In this document: positions 36,442-46,155 of the stretch, one piece after another
How the letters are laid out: each line of letters starts with the position of its first letter
How positions within the stretch are numbered: position 1 is the first letter of the stretch
From: Gnetum montanum
Taxonomy: Eukaryota > Streptophyta > Gnetopsida > Gnetales > Gnetaceae
Assembly: GCA_015680685.1 (NCBI GenBank)
Contig: MNCI01008971.1
Span: 223,411 to 287,410, forward strand
DNA: 64,000 bases
Reading direction: 5' to 3'
Notes under the pieces: generated by a model
The model's input: only the letters and a program-made list of their open reading frames with translations
The model's database searches: none
Told to the model about the DNA's origin: nothing
Position numbers and translations under genes: made by a program

Positions 36442-36975
36442 CTACAAACACAACGCCAAGGAGACAAGAAGACCGTGAGTGAATAGATGAGCTTAGACTT
36501 ACATGGCGGCTGATGACACAGAGATGTTGAAGGATGGCAGGCCCTGTATGTAGATGACAGCAGTATTGATGACGAGCGATGCAGTGAAGCTGGTGGATGA
36601 TTGTGACGGCGGATTGACGTGCTGGATGTGAACTTGCCAGTTTATAGTCTTGGCAGACTGTTGTGGGTTAGTTTTATGTCATAACCCATTGGACATTGTC
36701 TTTTTAGCGTCGTGACAGACGGTACATTGCCAGTTTTAAGTCTTAGCGGACTACGAAGAGGCAAGCTAGTTTATAGTCTTAGCGGACCCTGACAGTCGTG
36801 ACGATGGCAGTTTACTGTCATGACGGACGGGTACTAGTTTATCGTCGTTTGCGGACACTGTGATATTAGTTTTAAGTCATAACCCAGGACTACTCTGTGG
36901 TATCAGTTTATCGTCATGATTCCAGAACGAGCTGTGGTATCAGTTTATAGTCGTGATTCCAAGACTTACACGTAC
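36442..36975 (-). other. Putative 3'-UTR intron of element III
   Basis: Minus-strand donor CTCAG|GTACGTG starts at 36975, just after the pol stop (36990-36988). Acceptor GTTTGTAG ends at 36442. It contains degenerate repeats with AGTTTA(T/A)GTC words at 36650-36970, matching the array in II. Confidence 0.48.
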
Positions 36976-36987
36976 CTGAGTTTATGT

Positions 36988-39900
36988 TCAAACGTGGAAT
37001 GGTTTTACATACAGATGATTTTTCGGATTGGAAAGCTTGTTCCCTTCTGTGTCCGCTAACTTGAATGCACCATTGTCAAATGCTTTGATGACGACGTAGG
37101 GCCCTTCCCAGTTGGCTGAGAATTTGTCCGGGTGTTCCCGAACAACTTTGAGTACGAGGTCACCTTCGTGGATTGGGTGTTTGCTGATGTCATGCCGATG
37201 TCCCTGTCGTTGTTGCTTTTGATACCATTCGATCTGATCGAGTGCGCGTGCACGTTCCTCTTCCACCGAGTCGAGGTCAATGAGACGTAGCTCATTGTTT
37301 TACCCGTCGTCGAGGAGTCCGGAGAGTGTGATCCTTAGCGATGGTACCTGTAATTCCAAAGGTAAAACAGCTTTTGAACCGTAAACGAGACTGTACGGAG
37401 TTTTACCTGTTGACGTCCAGTGTGTAGTGCGATATGCCCATGGTGCGTATTTTAGTTGCTCATGCCATTTCTTTTTGCTTTGGGTTAGCATTTTCTTAAG
37501 TATTGTAATGATTGTCTTGTTCGTTGCTTCTGCTTGCCCATTGCTCCGAGGATAGTATGGGGATGAAAACGAGTGCTTGATCCCCAAACTGTCACAAAAC
37601 GTTTTCGTTTTTGCACTGCTAAATTGTGGCCCGTTGTCAGTGATAATTGTCATGGGGATGCTAAAACGGGTCACTATGTTTTCGAGAATAAAGTTGCACA
37701 CGTGTTTAGATGTGGTTTTTCGAAGGGGAATAGCTTCTACCGACTTCGTGAAATATTCAGTGGCGGTTATGATGAAACCATGCCCTGCAGAAGATGAGGG
37801 TGTAATCGAACCTATGAGATCTAACCCCCATTTTTGGAAGGGCCAGGTGATTTGCGCCGTGTGCAACTCGTTTGGTGGGACATGAATCAAATTGCTATGT
37901 TTTTGGCATGTGTCGCATGTTTTAACTTTGGAAGAACAGTCATATTCCATGTGTGGCCAATAATAGCCTAATCGTCTTATTTTCGTGGCCTGCCTTTTTG
38001 CGCTATGTGTCCTCTGCATAGTCCTTCGTGTGTTTGGTCAACTATAGTTTAAGCGTCGACACTACTGACGCATGTTAGCAATATGCCTTCGTAGGATCGA
38101 TGACATAGGGTGTCCCCTACCAAGGTATACTGCTTGGCAAATTTTTGCACTGCGTCTTTCTGAGCATTTGTTAGATGGCGTGGTGCTTCGGCGTGTAGAA
38201 GATACTCTTTTATGTCATCGTACCATTCTACTGCATGTGTTGTGCTAACAGATGCAATTGGCAACATGTTGGGATTATCGATTACCGGTTCAGTACAGTT
38301 AATTACAGAGCTTGGTAAGGCATGGAACATGTCTGGCGATATGTTTAGTGCTAATGTTGCTAACGCATCTGCGATGGTATTATCGTTTCGGGAGACATGT
38401 TGCACATCAATGTTTTTGAATCATTTTACTAGGTGCTTTGCTAAGTCACAATATGGTTGTAAGTGTGGAGCTTTACACGTGTAGACATCTGTGACTTGGT
38501 TTACAACCAATTGTGAATCCCCTCTGACTATGAGTCACGTGATGTCTGAAGCTAGTGCTGCCGCGAGACCTCTAAGGAGACCTTGGTACTCTGCTATGTT
38601 ATTAGTACAATGAAAGTTGAAACAATAGGCAAAGGGACGGATCTCCCCGGAGGGATAGGTGATTACAGTGGCCGCACTTCCTCCTCGAGAGGTGGATGCT
38701 CCATCAAAGTTTAGAATAGCGTCATAATCTTGGGGAACTATATCTATGCCACTTATGTTTTCATCAGGGAATTCCGGATCTATAGTCACTTGGTCATGTG
38801 TTGGTGATGTGGCCATCTGATCTGCTATGGCTTGACCTTTAACCGATGATTGCGCTACGTAATATAGGTCAAACTCAGCTATCATGGCTTTCCACCGGGC
38901 TATTCGACTCGTTTCGTAGATGTTTCCTATTATGCCTCTCAGTACATTGTCCATGCAAATTATGTAGACCTGATTACGGAAGAGGTAATGTCGCCATTTT
39001 CTTAAAGAAAAGACCAAAGCTAAACATGACCTCTCCACGTCGTTGTATTTCTTTTCATGGGTAACTAAGGCATGGCTTAAGTAGTACACAGGGACTTCGG
39101 TTCCGTCATTTTGTTTTTGGCAAAGCATAGACGCGATGGACGATTCCGAAGTGGCAAAGTAGATGTAGAACGGTTTATTGTTTTGAGGTGGATAAACCGT
39201 AGGCAATCGCGCAAGTGCTGTTTTGATATTTTCGAAGGCTTCCTGGCACTGCGAGGTCCATTCGAAATGGACGTTTTTACATAACAGGTGGTTCATAGGT
39301 TTTAATTTGTCTGTCAATTTGTCTACGAAGCGCCTGATGAATTGTAATCTACCTTGTAGAACTCGAAGTTCGGTAAGATTGCTTGGTGGTTTCAGGTTTG
39401 TTATGGCTTTTACCTTATCGGGGTCTACTCGTATCCCTGATTCAGAGGCTATAAATCCAAGCATCTTGCCTGTTTTGACGCCAAAGACACATTTTTTCGG
39501 GTTAAGCCTTAGCTCATATTTTAAACAACATTTTAAGACTAGGTCTAGGTCTTGTACATGTTGTTCGGTTGTCCTTAACTTAACCACTATGTCATCCATG
39601 TAATCATTGAGCGACCATAACATATAGTCACTGAAGATAAATGTCATGGCTCTTTGATACGTGGCCCCAGCATTTTTGAGACCAAAGGGCATCATAGTGT
39701 AGCAAAAAGTTCCCCATGGGGTCATGAAGGTAGTCCGAAGTTGGTGTTCAGGGTTGATGCGGATTTGGTTATATCCCGAAAAACCATCCATAAAAGACAA
39801 CAAGGCATGTCCAGCAGTTGAATCAACGAGTTGATCGATGCTGGGCAGGGGAAAGTCATCTTTTATGGTCGCTACGTTTAAGTCACGGAAGTCGATGCAT

Positions 39901-40461
39901 AAGCGAATGCTTCCATTTTTCTTTGGGACGATGACCATGTTTGACACCCACTCGGCGTAATCAACGGCCCAACTGAAACCAGCTTGGTAAAGCTTAGTGA
40001 TCTCATTGCGAACTGCCAACGCCACCTTGAGTCTAACTTTTCGCTTTTTGTTTTATTGGTCTCAGCTTGGGGTCCAGAATAATGTTGTATTGGACAATTC
40101 TGGGATCTAGCCTGGGCATGTCCATGTAAGACCAAGTGAACGCTTTCATGTTTTCCCTAAGCACATTCTGAATGTCTTGAGCCAAGTACGGTTGTAATAG
40201 CGTGCTTAATTTTAATGTTTTAACTTCCCCATCAGGCATGGTAATGGGTGTTTCAGCTAACGGATCTTCAGTGATGTTTTCCGCTTCTATGTCAAAAAAT
40301 TTCGTCATGCCTTGGTAGTTGTCTGTCGTTTGCTGTGTTGAGGCTATGATCGCGTCGTCTGTCAGCGGACTTAAATTGATGAAGTTTATGTCAATGTCTC
40401 GTGTAATAGTACCATGTGGTCCGTCAATGGTTAACGGTGCGGTTAACTGCGGGCAATCCAT
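36988..40461 (-). pseudogene. pol polyprotein of element III
   Basis: Same architecture as pol of II. The start ATG at 40461-40459 (MDCPQL) follows the conserved acceptor. Reverse transcriptase is at 40025-39300 with YMDD at 39602-39591. The first RNase H is decayed, around 39250-38850. The archaeal-type RNase H is at 38730-38330 (FDGAST, CTNNIAEYQG, RGDSQLVVN). Integrase is at 38030-37400 with C-D-T-C, TDNGPQF and GQAEATN; the C-terminal domain ends PKNHLYVKPFHV. Breaks: a 2-base loss near 40035, a 1-base loss near 37995, and stops near 38533, 38425, 38044 and 37300. The catalytic residues otherwise look intact. Confidence 0.9.
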
Positions 40462-40472
40462 TGAGCTCGTCC

Positions 40473-40474
40473 CT
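40473..40474 (-). other. Conserved splice acceptor ahead of pol in III
   Basis: The minus strand reads GGTTTATTGACAG|GGACGAGCTCA just before the pol ATG, aligned with the acceptor at 29088 in II. Confidence 0.5.
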
Positions 40475-40559
40475 GTCAATAAACCGAGAGTTGCGTGAGC
40501 AAGAAGGGATCATTCCATGTCTTTTGGAAATTTAAAGTGTGTATACGTGTATAATGGTG

Positions 40560-40775
40560 GATTATCATCACACCTGGACACATGGCAGTTTAAGACCATA
40601 TCGGGCCACAAGTGGCAGTTTAAGGCCATACCAGGCCACAAGTGGTAGTTTAAGGCAGTACCAAGCCATGAATGGATGAGGAGAATGGCAGTTGAAGGCC
40701 ATACCGGGCCATGAATGGGGGAGATGGCAGTTTAAGGCCGTACCGGGCCGTATTGTCAGTTTAAACGCGTAAAGT
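40560..40775 (-). repeat. Tandem array with TTTAAGGCCATACC core ahead of pol of III
   Basis: About six copies, spaced 30-50 bp, of GGCAGTTTAAGGCCATACCG plus flanks on the + strand. On the minus (sense) strand the core is CCTTAAACTGCC. The equivalent in II is at 28905-28980. Confidence 0.78.
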
Positions 40776-41150
40776 ATGTGAAAAGGGGTCCACGAAGGAA
40801 CTCAGACATAATAATTGTTGCTTTTAGTTAATTTTTTATCATTATGGGCAAATTTTAACGAAAAATAGGCAAAAAAGGAAAAAAAGGCGAAAAAGGAGCA
40901 ACAACGGCGTAAGCGGCGGCGGCGTCGGCGTCAGCATCATCGGGCGCTATATAAAGGATGAGGGGTGCATTTGTTTTCTATTTTTAACAATGACAGCGTA
41001 AAGTGCGACTTGTGTGAGCGTAAGCGTGAACTTTCTCAGCGTAGACGCCAAGAGACCCTAGCGTAGACGCCAGACTAAACCCAGCGTAGACGCCAAGGCC
41101 GAGGACAATTGCTCAACGTGCACATAGACAGTCAGCGTAAACACTTTGCA
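40776..41150 (+). other. Promoter and 5' untranslated region of the antisense gene (III)
   Basis: A-rich sequence, then GGC-rich repeats, a TATA box at 40948, then a 5' untranslated stretch with AGCGTAGACGCC and AGCGTAAAC words up to the ATG at 41151. Confidence 0.5.
40948..40955 (+). promoter_or_regulatory. TATA box of the antisense gene in III
   Basis: GCTATATAAAGG lies about 200 bp before the gene's ATG, in a GC-rich setting, oriented opposite to gag-pol. Position and sequence fit a plant core promoter; activity is inferred. Confidence 0.6.
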
Positions 41151-44100
41151 ATGGACAAGGGCAAGGAAGTGGAAGGCCAGGGGAGGAAGGGTTCTGACCT
41201 AACCTTTGCCGAAGAGACGGATGCGATGTTGCAGGGCCTGCCTAGGCCGAAGATGCTGAAGTGGCCCGTGACGCCCCATGGGTAAGCCTTGATCCCTGTC
41301 TCTGTTATTTTTTGTGTTTCTTAGCGTACACGATCGAGCATAGAGGGTTTATAAGGGTTTCCGGCGTGTACGCCAGCGTAACTGTGCAGCGTAGACTGTC
41401 ATCCGTTTTATTGGCATCTGTGTTATTCGGCGTATTTTCTTGGCGTAAACTGTGTTTGGCGACGGCGTATACGCTGAGGGTTTGTTCAGTGTATACGTTG
41501 TGCACGTCGCTGTCTGGCGTGCTAATTACTTTTTGGCGTAGTCTGTTGACGCTGACAGGGAGCTCAGGCGTATACGCTGAGGGTTTCTCCAGCATATACG
41601 CTGCGCGTGAGGGGTTCGGGCGTCAGCGTAGACGCTGAGTTTTGTAGCGTATATGCTGGGTTTAAGTTGTGCTTTTATGCAAAGTGTTCAGTTCGCCCAG
41701 CGTATACGCTCTGTGTTCAGCGTGCACGCTAGGTTTGAATCATTTTTTACGCCAAGTATTCAGTTCGCCCGGCTTATACGCTGTGTGTTCAGCGTATACG
41801 CTACATTTGAATCGCGCTAAATGTTAAGTTTGTTCGGCGTACACGCTGCGTACAGCGTATACACTGAGCGTAAGTCACGGGCGTATACGCTCTGAGTATA
41901 GCGTATACGCTGGGCGTAAGTTGTGTTTTTCGCGAAGTAGTTTGGCGGGCATATATGCTGGGCATGAACAGTTAGTTTATTTTTTTTATTTTTTTCCCTA
42001 TTTGTGATGCAAACTTTCATTTCATTGCAATTGGTTGCAGGGACAGCAAACGTTTCCTCATAGTGGTTGAGCTCGTTGGGGTCCTAGCGTGGGTTGGACC
42101 CATTGAGGATGGCGATCTTCCCCCGCCTCTAACCGTGGATAACAACGGGGTCTGGTTCAGGGAAGGCGCTGGTGAATTTCTGGCTTTCCTGTTAACCAAT
42201 TTCGAGGTGGTTATGTGGTCATTTTTCGATGAGGTGACCGCACGCAGTGTGGTTGATGCATTATTGCCGAGAGACGCAAAGGGCGTTGTGGTCTTCATGG
42301 AAGACATTGACGAGGGCTCGTTTGTTGATGAGGATGGTAATACTTGCGGGACCAAGTCAACACGTCCGTTAGCATGTGTGTGGGCCCTGCTGCCACCCAG
42401 GTTGGATTATATCAACAACACTCTATTTATAGCTGCTCGCGCGCACACCCTGTTTCAGAATCCTCCTGGCACCGTGTACAGAATAGCCAGGTAGGGCCGT
42501 AAAAATTCATTGCTTTGCCTATTTCCGTTTGATGTCGTTTTCTTGTTTTGACATGCGTTTATTTATAGGCCGAGGACCAACCTTGACAGGACCCTAATTG
42601 AAGATGAAGGGATAGCCCTCACTCGCACAGCTCTGGAGGCCTTTATAACGGCTCCCACTCTTCGTGGGGCCGTACTGGCTCAGACAAAGTGTTTGATGGT
42701 CCTTTTCCATGAGCAGTTTTCTAGGGCCTTTGTGATGTGCAAAGCCTGTGGATGGCTCCATAAGGACTGGACAGATCAAGAACCGGTCTTCCCTCATTGT
42801 TTTGGCAGTACCTCCAAATCCACCACTAACGGTAAGTAGTAGCATTTATTACATGCGTTAGTGGATTCGTTCAACTGTTTGAGGTGAGGTTGATGTGATC
42901 GTTTTTAACTTGTTTTAACAGTTGATGAGCCCTTGGGTGGGGATCCCGTAACGACAGGCCGAACAGAGACAACTTTGTCAATGAAGTTCGGGGAGGTAGT
43001 GAAAGCGTAGAAGTGGCTGCGTAAGCAGGCTCCGCCGTCCCTCACCCGTTGCTTAGATGATGCCGGCCTCCTGGAACTTTTCATGACGCCAAGCCCTGAT
43101 GTCTCAATTGGGGAAATGATAGGGATCGTGGACTCTTTCAATGAGTCTATCTCTCAGTACAGCACCCGGGTTAAGGGTGTCAAGGTGGTATTTCATCTGT
43201 CGCCTGTATTCTTTTCTAACCTATTTGGCATGCCGGCAGATGGCCTACCTGTAGTGTTAGACAGGTCTCACAAAGAGCTCCAAATGATCCGTGAACTGGA
43301 GTCTTGGCTTGGCGTGACAAAAAACACCAAGGGGTTCCCAATGCAAGGGAAGGCAAAGGTTGTTTAGGTGAACGAACTGTATCCCCTATTTTGGGCACGG
43401 GTGTTTCCCAAAACTCTTTCTCAGGTGCGGAGTTTTGGGGTGGAGGCGGTACGCATCATGCGGACAATTTTGGAAACTAGCTTGCGGTACAACTGGGCTC
43501 AATTTTTGTTGGTGGGTCTGCATAAAGAGATAGTATGGTTGCACTCAAACATCGAAGCACAATCGCACTTCACGTTTGCCTTCTTCGCCAGCTACCTTCG
43601 CCATTTCGCCGAGTTTCTTGTGGTGCGTGCAGACAAGAAGTTTGTCCTACGGGATCGGGGTCAACTATCCCGCCCATGGGTTAAACACCTGTTCACGACC
43701 ACCAAGTCACAGGATGCCCCAGAAGGTATCGACGAGTCCGTGTCTATCACTACTGGAGGGTCATCTGGCGGTTCCATCCACACACGAGATAGTCTGGGGT
43801 TGGAGCCAGATTGTGTGCCTTTAACTGCTAGACGGGCTGAGCGGGTTATTAAAGAAATAGTCGGCAAAGCTAATTCAAAATTGAAAAGACCTGAACGTCC
43901 CACCGAGGAGGTTGCCGAAATAAACCAGCCACACGTGAAGCGGATACGCTTCAAGATACCTGGTAAGCGGAGCTCATCTGCTTGTTGTTGTATCGCTTTC
44001 ATTTGTTTATAACCCTTGTTTCAATTGCTTATGTGTCATTGCTGTTTTTGATTTGAGGAAGTGAGGAAGCAGGCCTTGGAGACTATCAAGGAGGAGGAGG

Positions 44101-45612
44101 AAACACAGACGGAGAAAAACAATGAGGAGGAAAGCCAAGAAAAGAGCCAGGGCGGGGGAACAGAGCTACTAACAGGGAGGACTATTGACACTGAACCTTT
44201 AGACGACCCAGACGCTATCGACCAAGTGTTCAGTAGTTTTCTCAAGGGTGACTTGGATTTGGGCGATCCCCCTGAAGGTGATAAAGATCAAGGTATGCCT
44301 GCACTTTTAGTTTGCTTTTATATTTTTATTTTGAATTAGTTGTGGATCCTATGTTGTTTTTATTTTCGTGTTTTGGATTAGGTGAAGGCAGCGATACCAG
44401 ATCGGTATGGTTGAAAGTTCCCATGAAGACGATTCCCTCTGAGAGGACCGCTGAGGTCAGTTCTTCTCGTACTTGTGAGCCACTTACTTGGTCAGAAATG
44501 CCAAGTAAGGCGGAGTTCGTGGATGGGATCGCGGAAGAAGTTATTGAACATCTTCAAGAAGTTGACCCTGATATAGGTATGAATCATTTAAAGATTAGGA
44601 AGTTCATGTTTTATTTGTATATTTTTAACGTTCATATTTTCTGTGTGAGTAGGCACTAAACTAAGATGGGATCCCTCTGAGGGTGTCGGCATGGAGAGCC
44701 TAGCTACACTTCCCCCAGAAGTGGAACAAGTGCCAAGGCCTGTCTATGAGGGCGTTGCAGAAAGCCTTGCGCATAACCCCAAGTCACTATAGACTTGTAG
44801 GCGTTCCATCGAGCAGTTGTGGTTACGGGTGCAAGCAAAAGAAAAGGAAGTATCCAAATTGTCCGAGGAACGTGACGATCTAAAGGCTCGGTACGAATTC
44901 GCTACTGCTAGATTAAGCAGAGATCGCTCTTGGCGAACATCCGAGATCACATATACCAGGTATTGGAACTTCTTGAATCGTCATGCGTCACTGACTCGGA
45001 GGATGGCGGAACGCAGAGCGCAGATTGATCTCTTGAACCTTAAGTGCCAAGATTGGAAAGCTTTTGCTTCCAAGGTTCGCAAATGGGATCAGGACGAGAA
45101 GAACCATAAACATGAGTACAAGAAATCGCTAAAAGAGGTGTCCATTGAGAAACGATAGCTAGAGATGTTTGTGGAGGGTTTGGGTTTGCGCTCTGCCTTC
45201 GATACCTTCGCCCAAAACACAACTGTGGAGATGGAATCGCCTACAAGGGTAATTACTACGACTTCTGGGGAGGTGTCGGTAGGTGAATTTCCTCTGAAAC
45301 GTCCTACTTGGTGAGCTGTTGACAAAGGCAAGGCTTTGGCAGACGTTGACTTAGGCTTGGATGGGACAGATTGGACCAGTGTTTCAGAGGAAGAAATCCT
45401 CCGTCGGCTTGAATTTGATTTAGGGGGATCCCCCATGGTAAGCGAGGTTAATTTATTGCATAATGTTTAATATTTTAACATCGGATTATTCTTACGTTGG
45501 TTGTTTGTTTTTTTGGTGTTTTCAGAATGAAGGTGGTGATGATACTCACGAGGCTGGCCCCCCTGACGCCGGTGGTTCTAAAGGAGATGATCCTCCTATC
45601 GCAGATGCTTAG
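41151..45612 (+). pseudogene. Eight-exon antisense gene of element III (FCP1/NIF-like domain plus unknown regions)
   Basis: Exons: 41151-41281, 42041-42490, 42569-42831, 42922-43962, 44062-44292, 44382-44576, 44653-45437 and 45526-45612. All seven introns are GT-AG, every junction keeps frame, and the exons sum to 3183 nt (1060 codons plus stop). Exon 2, with the start of exon 3, resembles an FCP1/NIF HAD phosphatase: VVELVGVLAW at the nucleophile position, WFREGAGEFLAFL, FEVVMWS and NNTLFIAARAHTLFQNPP. Both the DxD and the DD catalytic motifs are gone. Exon 3 has a C-x2-C pair. Exon 4 is a 346-codon domain I do not recognise. Exons 5-6 are acidic and exon 7 carries a coiled coil. Five in-frame stops (43008, 43365, 44790, 45156, 45312), four of them TAG, break it. 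It lies between gag-pro and pol, antisense to both. Confidence 0.72.
41380..41960. repeat. GCGTATACGC palindrome cluster in intron 1 of the antisense gene (III)
   Basis: At least six exact copies of the 10-bp palindrome, some extended to CAGCGTATACGCTG, and many one-base variants. It is the same motif as in the LTRs of III. The intron of the II gene instead carries II's own GTCACGCTG motif. Confidence 0.8.
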
Positions 45613-45716
45613 TGGTTTTAGTGTTTTTGTAGTGGTTTTTGCTGATTCAAAGTGATACGGGCATTGTAACTGAAAAATGTTGAGAAAAACAGGCACCATT
45701 TGTACAACATTGCATG

Positions 45717-45722
45717 AATAAA
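45717..45722 (+). terminator. Polyadenylation signal of the antisense gene (III)
   Basis: AATAAA 105 bp after the stop codon, followed by a T-rich stretch. The spacing is normal for a plant gene. Confidence 0.5.
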
Positions 45723-46155
45723 TATATTTTTTTTGTTGATTTTTAAGTTGTTCGCACACATGACATGATACTAAAGTATTTTTGGATTTGTTTTTTTTAT
45801 TTATTTAAATGTAATGCACTGAAGTAACGGTAAATGATATGTAAACAAGAGAACAAGATTTGCACTAGTTTAAGGCCATTTCGGGCCCCAATGTAAACAA
45901 GTAATATTTTAGAGAGAGTAGATGTTTCGTAGTTGACCGACCATTTCTGATCGTGGCTAGTTTTATGTCGTTGCGGACATGATAGTTTAACGTCTTTTCG
46001 GACAAGGAGTGTTGTAATTTTTTTTTTTTGTTGTTTATTATTATTTCTTTGTATTTTTGGGTTTTATCGTAGTTTAGTGTCATTTCGGACGTGTTATAGT
46101 TTAACGTCGTTTCGGACGATGGGTAGTTTAACGTCATTTCGGACTTGGGAGTTTT
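45723..46155. repeat. Tandem array with TTAAACT core after gag-pro of III
   Basis: T-rich sequence. From 45930 there are five or six copies of AGTTTAACGTCATTTCGGAC (minus strand GTCCGAAATGACGTTAAACT), the partner of the array at 25787-25945 in II. No gene. Confidence 0.75.

Noticed and set aside
37573-39603. Plus-strand frames opposite pol of III
   Set aside because: Reverse-strand shadows of conserved RT and integrase codons.
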